Assembly (NCBI GenBank): GCA_000690595.2
Contig: JHUT02000010.1
Location: forward strand, 49,391 to 113,390
DNA: 64,000 nt
From: Natrinema mahii
Lineage (GTDB): Archaea; Halobacteriota; Halobacteria; Halobacteriales; Natrialbaceae
Direction of reading: 5' to 3'
Part shown: in pieces, positions 24,105-32,615 of the stretch
How positions within the stretch are numbered: the first letter of the stretch is position 1
How the letters are laid out: the number at the start of each line of letters is the position of its first letter
Notes under the pieces: model-generated
Database searches by the model: none
What the model was told of the DNA's origin: nothing
Seen by the model: the letters and a program-made list of their open reading frames with translations, nothing else
Program-made: the position numbers and the translations under genes

Positions 24105-24530
24105 ATGTTCCACGAACAGCGGATGACCGTCCCCGACTCGCCCGCCGCGCTCCGGGCCGAGTACGCGGACGACCTCGCGTCGATCGTCGAGGAACGGGGT
24201 CCGGCCGAAGCGGCCGCCGAAACCGGCCTCGAGCGGGAGCGACTCGAGGCGGTCGCCGCGGGCGACCTGCCGGAACTGTCCCTCGAGGAAGCCGCACGGA
24301 TCCAGTCGCTGGCCGAGGGAGCGCCCGATCCCGAGACGACGGAGACGATGGCGCTGGAACACCTGCTGCTTGGGATGTCGACGGCGGTACTCGACGTCGA
24401 CGCCGTCGAGAGCGAACTCGAGATCGATCTCGACGCCAAGGAGATTCAACAGAAGATCGAGGGCCGCGCGCCGATGTCGTTCGACGAGTTCGTCCACGTC
24501 CAGTACGTGATCGCGGACGGCGCGCCGTAG
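24105..24530 (+). CDS. DUF5791-type conserved haloarchaeal protein
   Basis: A 141-residue acidic, mostly helical protein. It begins with MFHEQRMTVP, contains a helix-turn-helix-like stretch (GPAEAAAETGLERERLEAVAAGD, about residues 32-55), and ends with DAKEIQQKIEGRAPMSFDEF. I recall this as a conserved haloarchaeal family (DUF5791-like) of unknown function. The ATG at 24105 is the first before the conserved start. It diverges from cetZ with about 160 nt between. Confidence 0.7.
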   Translation: MFHEQRMTVPDSPAALRAEYADDLASIVEERGPAEAAAETGLERERLEAVAAGDLPELSLEEAARIQSLAEGAPDPETTETMALEHLLLGMSTAVLDVDAVESELEIDLDAKEIQQKIEGRAPMSFDEFVHVQYVIADGAP

Positions 24531-24599
24531 CGCGGGACGCGATCGAGGGCAGTGATACCACGCCCCGTGATTTATCCTCCTCGGCGGTGTCTCCCCACC

Positions 24600-25844
24600 A
24601 TGTCGAACACGGAACGCGGCGAGGACCGCCGCCGGGAGACGGACGAGATCCTGGCGCGCAAACCCGGCACCGCGGCCGTCACTGACCTCGCGGACCGGTA
24701 TCGAGTGGTCGGTGCCGCGGACCGGGGGACGTACGCGAACTGGCTGACGCCCGTCGAAGAACACTACGTCTGTCATCGCAACGAGATGTTGGACCCCGCG
24801 GCCGAGGAGTGGACGGTCGAACTCGGCGGCGCGGTCGAGCGCGACGCCGACCTCGAGATGGCGGCGATCCGGGAGGAGTATCCGACGGTCGCCGTCGCCC
24901 ACACGATGGAGTGTGCGGGCAACGGACGGGGCTACTTCGAGCCCGAGACGGGAAGCGTTCAGTGGGAGTATGGCGCAGTCAGCACCGCGTTCTGGACCGG
25001 CACTCCGTTGCGGTCGGTCCTCGCCGACCACGGTGTCTCGACCGACGACGACATGTGGCTCACCGCGATCGGCGGCGATCGCCCGGAAGTCGACGGCGAG
25101 AACGACCGGTTCGCCCGCTCGATTCCGATGGAGAAGGTACTGGACGACTGCATCCTCGCCTACGAGGTGAACGGGCAACCGCTGCCCCCGGAACACGGCC
25201 ACCCGGTTCGACTGCTCGTCCCCGGCTGGTACGGCGTCAACAGCGTCAAGTGGGTCACCGAACTCCACGTGACCGAAACCATGGTCCACGGCGAGGAGTG
25301 GACCGATCGCGACGGTGAGGACTTCACGCAGTGGCAGCAGTCGTCCTACCGGGTCCACCCCGAAGGCATCGACCCCGAGTCGAACGCGATGATCCCGACG
25401 TTCGACACCTGGGACCAGCTCGAGTCGGCAGAGATCGACCACCCCTACACCTTCGACCAGAACGTCAAGTCGACGATCGGTGCGCCCGAGGACGGCGCGA
25501 CCCTCTCGAGCGAGGACGGGCCCATCGAGGTCGTCGGCGTCGCCTGGGCGGGCGACGACGCGGTGACGAGCGTCGCGGTCTCGACCGACGGCGGCGAGGA
25601 CTGGGCCGAGGCCGAGTGCGTCGGCCCGGAGTACGACTGTGCCTGGCGGCTGTTTCGCTACGACTGGGAGCCCGCGCCCGGCAGCTACACGCTCGTCTCG
25701 CGGGCGACGGACGAGCGCGGCCGCCGCCAGCCGATGCGGATCGCAGCGCCCGATGACGAGGCCGACGACGCGTATCCGTGGAACGAAGGCGGCTACGCCG
25801 AGAACGCCTGTCTCCCCCACGCGCTCGCAGTCACCGTCGAGTAG
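24600..25844 (+). CDS. Sulfite oxidase family molybdopterin enzyme
   Basis: A 414-residue protein of the sulfite oxidase family. The molybdenum-ligating cysteine lies in TMECAGNGR (about residue 105), the cofactor-binding strand in GHPVRLLVPGWYGVNSVKWV (about 200-220), and the C-terminal Ig-like dimerisation domain after residue 300 has AWAGDDAVTSVAVSTDGG. Members oxidise sulfite or related substrates by oxygen transfer. There is no Tat leader and no haem domain, so a cytoplasmic location and an unknown electron acceptor are inferred. The start is the ATG just after the promoter region, 69 nt past the DUF5791 gene. Confidence 0.88.
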   Translation: MSNTERGEDRRRETDEILARKPGTAAVTDLADRYRVVGAADRGTYANWLTPVEEHYVCHRNEMLDPAAEEWTVELGGAVERDADLEMAAIREEYPTVAVAHTMECAGNGRGYFEPETGSVQWEYGAVSTAFWTGTPLRSVLADHGVSTDDDMWLTAIGGDRPEVDGENDRFARSIPMEKVLDDCILAYEVNGQPLPPEHGHPVRLLVPGWYGVNSVKWVTELHVTETMVHGEEWTDRDGEDFTQWQQSSYRVHPEGIDPESNAMIPTFDTWDQLESAEIDHPYTFDQNVKSTIGAPEDGATLSSEDGPIEVVGVAWAGDDAVTSVAVSTDGGEDWAEAECVGPEYDCAWRLFRYDWEPAPGSYTLVSRATDERGRRQPMRIAAPDDEADDAYPWNEGGYAENACLPHALAVTVE

Positions 25845-25984
25845 CCGACGCCGACGGCCCCGGTTCGGCCGGGCGACGCCCGCTCCCCGATCGCCCGCGT
25901 GAAGAGTCGCGGGAATCGGCGCGGAGACGGGAGAAACCCGCCCTCGAGCGGTGAAATTATGTGCGACCGACCGCGAGTCGAGGT

Positions 25985-26875
25985 ATGAAGGTTGCAATCT
26001 TGGGCTGTGGACACGTCGGCGTGGAACTGGGCCGCCAGCTCGCGGCCCGCGGCCACGAGCCGATCGGCGTCCGCCGGTCGACCGAGGGGATCGACCGGAT
26101 CGAGACGGCCGGCTTCGAGGGGGTTCGAGCCGACGTCACCGACCGCGAGGCGCTTTCCGCGGTGCCCGACGTCGACGCCGTCGTCTTCGCCGCCAGCAGC
26201 GGCGGTCGCGGTGCCGAGGCCGCCCGCGAGGTCTACGTCGAGGGGCTGCAGACTGCGATCGAGGCCTTCGGCGAACGCGAGGATCCCCCGGACCGACTGA
26301 TATATACCTCCTCGACCGGCGTCCACGGCGACCACGACGGCGACTGGGTCGACGAGGGGACGCCGCTCGAGCCGACGACGGAGAAGACCGAAGTGCTGGC
26401 CGAGGCCGAACGGATCGCCCTCGAACTGCCCCCGGAGTACGGCGTCGAGGGGACCGTCGCGCGCTACGCCGGCCTCTACGGCCCCGGTCGATATCGGCTC
26501 GAGCGCTACCTCGAAGGGCCGGTCACGGAGGGGTATCTCAATATGGTCCACCGCGACGACGCCGCCGGCGCGGTCCGGTACCTGCTCACCGAGGACCTCG
26601 CGCGCGGGGAGGTCGTCCAGGTCGTCGACGACGAGCCGGCATCGAAGTGGGCGTTCGCGGACTGGCTGGCCGAGGAGTGCGGCGTCGACCGGCCGCCCAA
26701 GCAAACGAAGGCCGAGCGGCTCGAAGACGACGATATCAGCGAGGCGGGCCGGCGGCGGATCCTGACGAGCAAGCGCTGTTCGAACGAAAAGCTGCGCGAT
26801 CTGGGCTACGAGTTCGCGTACCCGACCTTCCGCGAGGGGTATCGCGACGCGATCGAGCGCTATAGTAGCCACTGA
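25985..26875 (+). CDS. NAD(P)-dependent sugar epimerase/dehydratase-like (extended SDR)
   Basis: A 296-residue Rossmann protein. GCGHVGVELGRQLAARGH at residue 7 is the dinucleotide loop, YTSSTGVHGDHDG (about 105) is the SDR serine region, and RYAGLYGPGRYRLERYL marks the extended SDR/YeeZ-type group. The canonical YxxxK is not obvious, which suggests a binding or atypical role as in other YeeZ-like proteins. The stop codon and the final residues YSSH come from copy B of the 84-bp palindrome. Substrate unknown. The gene is alone, between two plus-strand genes. Confidence 0.82.
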   Translation: MKVAILGCGHVGVELGRQLAARGHEPIGVRRSTEGIDRIETAGFEGVRADVTDREALSAVPDVDAVVFAASSGGRGAEAAREVYVEGLQTAIEAFGEREDPPDRLIYTSSTGVHGDHDGDWVDEGTPLEPTTEKTEVLAEAERIALELPPEYGVEGTVARYAGLYGPGRYRLERYLEGPVTEGYLNMVHRDDAAGAVRYLLTEDLARGEVVQVVDDEPASKWAFADWLAEECGVDRPPKQTKAERLEDDDISEAGRRRILTSKRCSNEKLRDLGYEFAYPTFREGYRDAIERYSSH

Positions 26876-26944
26876 AACGGTTCACACACTGATCGCAACG
26901 CTGTCGTGCGATCAGGTGTGCAATGACTTTCAGTGGCTGCTATA
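26861..26944. repeat. 84-bp palindromic repeat, copy B
   Basis: Outer arms TATAGTAGCCACTGAAA and TTTCAGTGGCTGCTATA pair with one G-T type mismatch. It overlaps the last 15 bases of the preceding gene, supplying its TGA stop. Inner sequence is close to copy A, in the same orientation. Confidence 0.88.
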
Positions 26945-27016
26945 TTGCGGGACCGAGGAGTAACAGCGCGCCGGAATCGGGGGAAAATTCTTGAGGGTTC
27001 GATTTGATTTCCGGGT

Positions 27017-28204
27017 ATGAGCTATCGGAGCGCCCCGATCGACGGTGGGATCGTCGGGGCGACACCGCTCGCGACCGAGTCGATCGGCGACTCGGTGCGC
27101 TCCCTCGAGCCGCTCGTTCTCTCCCTGCTGGTACTCGTCGTCGTCGGGTTCGCCGTCGGCGGCTGGTGGGTGATACGGTGGTTCCGGCGGCCGCCGGGCG
27201 CGCAGCTACAGCGGCTGCTCGCGACCCACGACGAGGTGACGGTGTTGATGCACCCGAACCCGGACCCCGACGCCATGTCGTGTGCGATGGGCGTCGCGAC
27301 GATCGCGGACTCGGTCGACACCGACGCCGAACTGCAGTACGCCGGCGAGATCCGCCATCAGGAGAACCGGGCGTTCCGGACCGTTCTCGAGCTGGAGATG
27401 GACGCGATCGACGCCAGCTCTCAGCTCGCCGCGGACCCGGTCGTTTTGGTCGATCACAACACGCCGCGTGGCTTCACTGGGGCCCAGACCGTCGAGCCGA
27501 TCGCGGTCGTCGACCACCACCCCGGCAACGGTGCCGGCACGAAGTTCACCGACGTCCGGACCGACTACGGCGCGGCCTCGACGATCCTCGTCGAGTACTT
27601 AGAGGAGATCGGCGCGACGCTGGGCGACGAGGACGGAAGCGGCCCCGAGGTATCGCCGGAACTCGCGACCGGGCTGCTCTATGGCATCCAGTCGGACACG
27701 AACCACCTGACCAACGGCTGCTCGCGGGCCGAGTTCGACGCCTGTGCGACGCTGTTTTCCGGGATCGACGAGGACCTGCTCGACCGGATCGCCAACCCGC
27801 AGGTCAGCGACGACGTCCTCCGGGTCAAGGCGACGGCGATCACCGAAAAGCGAATCGAGGGCCCCTTCGCCGTCTGCGACGTCGGCGAGATCGGCAACGT
27901 CGACGCCATCCCACAGGCCGCCGACGAACTCATGCACCTCGAGGGGGTGACGGCCGTCGTCGTCTACGGCGAACACGACGGCACGATCCACCTCTCGGGG
28001 CGCTCCCGGGACGACCGGGTCCACATGGGCGAGGCGCTTCGCCACGCCATCAGCGACATTCCGATGGCGAGCGCGGGCGGCCACGCGCGGATGGGCGGCG
28101 GCCAGCTCTCGATCGATCACATGAACGGGATCGGACCCTCCGACGGCATCAGCCGCGAGGAGTTCGAGGAGCGGCTCTTCTCGGCGATGGCCGGCGAGCG
28201 CTAG
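27017..28204 (+). CDS. Membrane-anchored DHH/DHHA1 phosphoesterase
   Basis: A 395-residue protein with one N-terminal transmembrane segment (residues about 34-54). A DHH domain follows, with metal ligands in HPNPDPDAMS (about 78), VLVDHNTP and VDHHPGNG. The C-terminal DHHA1 part contains the glycine-rich GGHARMGGG. Relatives degrade short oligonucleotides or cyclic dinucleotides (NrnA/GdpP-like). The absence of GGDEF or PAS parts makes nanoRNase or RecJ-like activity more likely, but the substrate is inference. Its TAG stop shares a CTAG with the convergent kinase gene. Confidence 0.87.
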   Translation: MSYRSAPIDGGIVGATPLATESIGDSVRSLEPLVLSLLVLVVVGFAVGGWWVIRWFRRPPGAQLQRLLATHDEVTVLMHPNPDPDAMSCAMGVATIADSVDTDAELQYAGEIRHQENRAFRTVLELEMDAIDASSQLAADPVVLVDHNTPRGFTGAQTVEPIAVVDHHPGNGAGTKFTDVRTDYGAASTILVEYLEEIGATLGDEDGSGPEVSPELATGLLYGIQSDTNHLTNGCSRAEFDACATLFSGIDEDLLDRIANPQVSDDVLRVKATAITEKRIEGPFAVCDVGEIGNVDAIPQAADELMHLEGVTAVVVYGEHDGTIHLSGRSRDDRVHMGEALRHAISDIPMASAGGHARMGGGQLSIDHMNGIGPSDGISREEFEERLFSAMAGER

Positions 28205-29217
28205 TCCTCGAGCAGCGCCCGGACGGCCGCCGGATCGGCCGTGTCACCCGTCCCGACGAAGTGTGCCGCACAGGCGTTTCCGAGCGACAGCGCCGACTCG
28301 AGGGAGTACCCGCGGGCCAGCGCGCAGGTCAGCCCGGCCGAGAACCGGTCGCCGGCACCGGTCGTCCGCCGCGGGTCGCCGACGTCGTACATCTCCACGA
28401 CGGCGGTCTCGGCCCGCGTCGCGCCGATGGCCGCGTCCGCGCCGTGGAAGACGACGCCGGTGAGACCGAGCGTAGCGCGAAGCGCGGCCAGCGAGTCGGC
28501 GGTGGGATCGGCGTCGACGTCGACGTCGACGACGCGCGCGGCGGCCCGAAACTCCGTCGGGTTCACGCTCAGGACCACCGCGAGCGAGCCGTCGGCCCGT
28601 GAGAGCGAGTCGAACAGCCCCTCGAGCGCGGCCGGGTCGACGGTCTCGATCGGCCCGGGATCGACGACCACCGGGAGCGAGTCCGCGGACGGGGTCGCCG
28701 CCAGCCGATCGAAGACTGCGGTGAGACCCCGGACCGAAACCCAGTTCGTACAGCACAGCGCGTCCGCGGCGACGAGCCGGTCCCAGTCGACGACCGCGAG
28801 CAGGTCCGCGAGCCCCCAGTCCTCGGCTGGCCCCGGTTCGGCGAGCTGGAGTTCGTCCCCGCCAACGTCGACGACGCGGACCGTCGCCGGCGATCCCATC
28901 GAGTGTGTCTCGAACGGAAAGTCGGCCAACACCGGGTGATCGAGGTGGCCGAGAAGCGTCGCCCGATCGCCGAGGGCGTGGACCTGCCGCGCCGCGTTGA
29001 CCGCCTGCCCGCCCGGCCGAACGGCCGTCGGCTCGAGCGAGAACGTGCGGTCGCCGGCCGCGAGTCGGTCGGCGAACGCGTCGGCCGACTCGAAGCGGTC
29101 GCCGCCCGAGCCACCCAGCGCGTACCAGCGATCGACGCTACCGTCGGGAAGCGTGACGATCCGTCTGGGGTCGTCGTGTTCGAGGATTGCCGGACGGTCG
29201 CGATGGTCGTCGCTCAC
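28201..29217 (-). CDS. PfkB-family carbohydrate kinase
   Basis: A 338-residue ribokinase-family enzyme. It has the N-terminal substrate motif GGQAVNAARQVHALGD (about residue 70) and the C-terminal anion-hole and catalytic base TTGAGDRFSAGLTCALARG (about residue 280). It phosphorylates a sugar or nucleoside; the substrate cannot be deduced. I use the GTG at 29217, which begins a plausible acidic start, instead of the GTG at 29250. It converges on the DHH gene with a shared CTAG carrying both stop codons. Confidence 0.87.
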   Translation of the reverse strand: MSDDHRDRPAILEHDDPRRIVTLPDGSVDRWYALGGSGGDRFESADAFADRLAAGDRTFSLEPTAVRPGGQAVNAARQVHALGDRATLLGHLDHPVLADFPFETHSMGSPATVRVVDVGGDELQLAEPGPAEDWGLADLLAVVDWDRLVAADALCCTNWVSVRGLTAVFDRLAATPSADSLPVVVDPGPIETVDPAALEGLFDSLSRADGSLAVVLSVNPTEFRAAARVVDVDVDADPTADSLAALRATLGLTGVVFHGADAAIGATRAETAVVEMYDVGDPRRTTGAGDRFSAGLTCALARGYSLESALSLGNACAAHFVGTGDTADPAAVRALLED

Positions 29218-29331
29218 GGTCGGCACTCGTCGCCCGTGGCCAAAAGACACCGGCCAGTACGGCGAAGGTCGGTTCGCACGGCGGCCCGGTTAGCTCTCAC
29301 GGGCCGGCCGCGACGGTACGTGAGACGGCCG

Positions 29332-29502
29332 CTACCGGATCTCTTTCCACTCATCCGCACAGTCGGGACAGATACGGACCGTCTTGATCTCGTCCGGGTC
29401 GTTTTCGGTCTTCAGGGGCTTTTCACACTCGCCACAGACGAGTCGATCGTAGGTGTCTTTCTCGAGTTCGCCGTCGCGGAGTGCCTTCCGGACTGATTTC
29501 AT
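29332..29502 (-). CDS. HVO_0758-type small zinc-finger protein
   Basis: A 56-residue protein. MKSVRKALRDGELEKDTYDR leads into a zinc ribbon with CGEC and CPDC pairs. It matches, from memory, the conserved haloarchaeal HVO_0758 zinc-finger family; its role is unknown. The ATG at 29502 is certain from the conserved start, and longer upstream codons are Pro/Ser/Arg-rich. It is divergent from the glycosyltransferase gene 140 nt away. Confidence 0.88.
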   Translation of the reverse strand: MKSVRKALRDGELEKDTYDRLVCGECEKPLKTENDPDEIKTVRICPDCADEWKEIR

Positions 29503-29642
29503 ATTCGCCCTGTAAGAAGGTGGGGGAGAAAAAGACCGGTGCTTTTTCGAGTGTCGATGCGGCGACGGTCGTCGTCCGCTCGCGACTCGCCTCCCTGACC
29601 GGATCCGTGGCCGTTTTACCGGTCCGGCCGAAGACCCCACCG

Positions 29643-30761
29643 ATGGAGTACGTCCAGGAGCGGATCGCGACGCTCCACGAGTTCGCCGAGGCGGGGACGG
29701 CCGAGGGGGCCCGCTCGAGCGCGGTCGACGCGGTCGCCGAGACGGCCGTCGTCGTCCCCATGGCCGGCCGCGAACTGGAGAGTCCGGCCGCTGCGCGCGT
29801 CCTCGGCGAACTCGAGCGCCTCGAGCCCGCGCCGGCCGCGGTCTTCGTGCCGATCCGTGCCGAGCCCGACCGGGTCGAGCCGTTCCGGGAGTGGCTGGCC
29901 TCGTTTGCCCTGCCGATCAGGCTCCTCTGGTGTAACGCGCCCGAGGTAGAGACGCTGTTTGCCGAGGCGGGGCTCGACGGCGGGTTCGGCAAGGGCCGCG
30001 ACGTCTGGCTCGCGCTCGGCCCCGCCGCCGCGGTCGGCGACGCGGTCGTCGTCCACGACGCCGACGCCCGCAGCTACGAGGCCGAACACGTCCACCGCCT
30101 GCTCGCGCCGCTGCAACTGGACTTTGACTTCGCGAAGGGCTACTACGCCCGCGTCGAGGAGGGGCGGCTCTACGGGCGGCTCTTCCGGCTGTTTTACGCG
30201 CCGCTCGTGCGGGCGCTGGCCGACGCCCACGACGCCCCGATCCTCGACTATCTCGGGGCGTTTCGCTACGCGCTGGCCGGCGAGTTCGCCGCCACCGCGT
30301 CGCTGGCCCGCCGACTGCGCGCCCCACGGGCGTGGGGTCTCGAGGTCGGGACGCTGGGCGACGCCTTCGACGTCGCCGGGTTCGACGGCTCCGCGCAGGT
30401 CGATCTGGGCCGGCACGTCCACGACCACCGCGCGGTCGCCGGCGACGCCGGCCTCGAGGGGATGAGCCGAGCGGTGGCCGCGACGCTGCTTGGCGTCCTC
30501 GAGGACCACGGCGTCGAGCCCGCCTACGGGAGCCTGCCGGAGCGCTACCGAGCCGCGGGCGAGGAACTGATCGCCCAGTACCGGGCCGACGCGGCGTTCA
30601 ACGGCCTCGATTACGAGCCCGCCGAGGAACGAGATCAACTCGCCCGCTACGCCGAGTCGATCGCCCCGCCGGGAGCCGACGCGCGGCTGCCACGCTGGAC
30701 CGAGGTCCCGTTCGCGCCGGCCGACGTGCTGGCGGCGGCCCGGCCCTATCGTAGCCACTGA
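29643..30761 (+). CDS. GpgS-like glycosyltransferase
   Basis: A 372-residue GT-A enzyme related to glucosyl-3-phosphoglycerate and mannosyl-3-phosphoglycerate synthases. GKGRDVWLALG near residue 118 and VVVHDADARSY with the DxD-like metal site (about 137) are visible. So is FAKGYYARVEEGRLYGRLFRLFYAPLVRAL, as in GpgS KGFYxR...GGGRVTEL. It may make a compatible solute or glycolipid precursor, but the acceptor is unproven. The last residues, RPYRSH, and the stop come from copy C of the 84-bp palindrome. Downstream genes restart beyond the repeat. Confidence 0.78.
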   Translation: MEYVQERIATLHEFAEAGTAEGARSSAVDAVAETAVVVPMAGRELESPAAARVLGELERLEPAPAAVFVPIRAEPDRVEPFREWLASFALPIRLLWCNAPEVETLFAEAGLDGGFGKGRDVWLALGPAAAVGDAVVVHDADARSYEAEHVHRLLAPLQLDFDFAKGYYARVEEGRLYGRLFRLFYAPLVRALADAHDAPILDYLGAFRYALAGEFAATASLARRLRAPRAWGLEVGTLGDAFDVAGFDGSAQVDLGRHVHDHRAVAGDAGLEGMSRAVAATLLGVLEDHGVEPAYGSLPERYRAAGEELIAQYRADAAFNGLDYEPAEERDQLARYAESIAPPGADARLPRWTEVPFAPADVLAAARPYRSH

Positions 30762-30830
30762 AACGATTGCCACGCCGATCGCGACGGCGTCGTGCGATCA
30801 GGTGTGCGATGACGTTCAGTGGCTACGGTA
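30747..30830. repeat. 84-bp palindromic repeat, copy C
   Basis: Outer arms TATCGTAGCCACTGAAA and GTTCAGTGGCTACGGTA. Relative to copies A and B, an A-to-C change in the left arm is matched by T-to-G in the right arm, keeping the pair. It overlaps the last 15 bases of the glycosyltransferase gene, supplying its TGA. Confidence 0.85.
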
Positions 30831-30893
30831 CCGGGACCACCGCGCCGGCTCGCGCTCGCAAGACTAATCCTCTCACCGCTCCTTGCACCCCGT

Positions 30894-31385
30894 ATGGATG
30901 CGACCGCCGACGAACTGGCCGGCGTGGTCGATCTCTTCGGCGGGCTGACCCGCACGGAACTCGAGCGGGCGCTCGCCGAGGCCGCCTACCGCGCCGACGG
31001 GGGCTCGGTCGAGGCGACGGCCCTCGAGACGGCGATCGAGGACGCCCTCGAGTCGTTCGCACTCGTGCGGTACGAGCCCGACGGGGACGACGTGGGACCC
31101 GACGGCGAGGCGCTGCTGGTCGCCGGCCCGGCGGCCTTTCCGACGGTTCCCGAGGAGGCCGAGGACGTTCCGCACATCCTCGGGATCGACCGTCGACGGC
31201 TCGACCGCGAGGCGCTCGGCGAGGCCGCCGGCGAACGGCTGCGCGAGGCCGTCGAGACGGCCGTCGAGGCGGAGAACGCCGAGCGGGTCCGGACCCTGAT
31301 CGACGTTACCTACGACCTCGAGGCGTGGGCCCCGATCGATTGCACCGCCGAACGGACGCGGCTGGAGGCGCGCCTCGGAGAATGA
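30894..31385 (+). CDS. DUF7109-like conserved haloarchaeal protein
   Basis: A 163-residue acidic helical protein starting MDATADELAGVVDLFGGLTR with repeated short helices rich in Glu/Ala. It appears to be the haloarchaeal DUF7109-type family, function unknown. Its stop overlaps the ATG of the NUDIX gene (ATGA), so the two are translationally coupled. The ATG at 30894 follows a TATA-like AGACTAATCC by about 25 nt. Confidence 0.8.
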   Translation: MDATADELAGVVDLFGGLTRTELERALAEAAYRADGGSVEATALETAIEDALESFALVRYEPDGDDVGPDGEALLVAGPAAFPTVPEEAEDVPHILGIDRRRLDREALGEAAGERLREAVETAVEAENAERVRTLIDVTYDLEAWAPIDCTAERTRLEARLGE

Positions 31386-31972
31386 CGGCCCGACTGACGC
31401 TCGATCCGGTCGCGAGCTACGAGCCGACCGAAATCACCGATCAGGAGTACGACGCGGCCGTCCTCGCGCCGATCGTCGACCGCGACGGGGAGGACCACCT
31501 CCTCTTTACCCGGCGGGCCGACCACCTCGGCGAACACCCCGGCCAGATGAGTTTCCCCGGCGGCGGGGCCGAACCCGAAGACGGGACGATCCTCGACACC
31601 GCGCTCCGGGAGGCCAACGAGGAGATCGGCCTCGAGCGACGCGAGGCCGAGGTCGTCGGCCAACTCGACGACATCCGAACGGTCACCGAGTACGCCGTCA
31701 CCCCCTTCGTCGCCCACGTCCCCGACCGGGAGTACGTCCGCGAGGAGAGCGAGGTCGCCGAGATCGTCGTCCTCCCGCTGTCGGGGCTGCTCGACCGCTC
31801 GAACTACGAGTACGAGCGCCGCTCACACCCCTACTACGGCGAGATCGTTATCCACTACTTCCACGTGAACGGCTACACTGTCTGGGGCGCGACCGGCCGG
31901 ATTCTGGTGCAGTTGCTCGAGCTGTCGACGGACTTCGAAGCGCCCGAGAAAGTCGATCGGTCGGAGTTCTGA
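31382..31972 (+). CDS. NUDIX hydrolase, CoA pyrophosphatase type
   Basis: A 196-residue NUDIX enzyme. MSFPGGGAEPEDGTILDTAL followed by REANEEIGL is the NUDIX box with the upstream QMSFPGG signature of the CoA pyrophosphatase (UPF0035) subgroup, which splits CoA into 3',5'-ADP and phosphopantetheine. WGATGRILVQLLEL near the end is also typical. It overlaps the preceding gene by 4 nt (ATGA). Specificity for CoA is inferred from the subgroup motif. Confidence 0.88.
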   Translation: MTARLTLDPVASYEPTEITDQEYDAAVLAPIVDRDGEDHLLFTRRADHLGEHPGQMSFPGGGAEPEDGTILDTALREANEEIGLERREAEVVGQLDDIRTVTEYAVTPFVAHVPDREYVREESEVAEIVVLPLSGLLDRSNYEYERRSHPYYGEIVIHYFHVNGYTVWGATGRILVQLLELSTDFEAPEKVDRSEF

Positions 31973-31987
31973 GACGGCGACCGACGC

Positions 31988-32458
31988 TCAGAGGCCCTCG
32001 AGCGAGCGGAGCTTCTGTTCGACGTCCGGCGGGGCAGCGCTGGGCCCGTCGCGGACGCGGTGGTCGGGGATCAACAGCGGGGCCGGGTTCTCGTCGAGGG
32101 CGGTCCGGACGAGGATCAGGTCGTCCTCGTCCTCGTGGTCGAGCCCCGAGGTCATCCGGGCGAGCATCTCGACGGAGACCTGCTCGCCGTAGGGGACCGA
32201 CTGGACGCTCTCGAGGACCGCCCGCCGGTCGGTGGGCATCGTCATCGCGACCTGGACGTCCTCGAAGGAGACCTGCTCGACGGTGTCGAGGTACTCGAAG
32301 ATCCGGTCGAGGACGGGGTGGTCGTCCTCGGCGTCGTCGTCCGGAATCTCGGGGAACGAGACGCTCAGGACGCGTCCGCTCGCGGCGCCGAGCTGGACGT
32401 ATCGATCGAGGTACGACGATTCCCGCGCGTAGATTCCGGCCTCCGTAACGTCGTCCAT
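31988..32458 (-). CDS. MGMT/ATL-like protein lacking the active cysteine
   Basis: A 156-residue protein whose C-terminal part follows the DNA-binding domain of O6-alkylguanine-DNA alkyltransferases: VPYGEQVSVEMLARM, then ALDENPAPLLIPDHRV. The alkyl-accepting cysteine of PCHRV is aspartate (PDHRV), so it cannot be a suicide alkyltransferase. Alkyltransferase-like proteins usually have tryptophan or alanine there. The N-terminal 80 residues are acidic. A damage-sensing role is inference. It ends 15 nt from the convergent NUDIX gene and diverges from the trp operon. Confidence 0.8.
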   Translation of the reverse strand: MDDVTEAGIYARESSYLDRYVQLGAASGRVLSVSFPEIPDDDAEDDHPVLDRIFEYLDTVEQVSFEDVQVAMTMPTDRRAVLESVQSVPYGEQVSVEMLARMTSGLDHEDEDDLILVRTALDENPAPLLIPDHRVRDGPSAAPPDVEQKLRSLEGL

Positions 32459-32615
32459 GGCCGCCCGTAGACGGGCCGGGCTTGAATAGCCGCCGGTCCC
32501 GGTCGCTCGGTTCCGGGGCCGCGACGTCGCGGTCGGTCAACGTCGGCCCGTCCCCGTCCTCGTCGGTACCGTCCCGTTCGCCACCGACCGTCGCCGTCGC
32601 CGGGATGGCGCAAGT

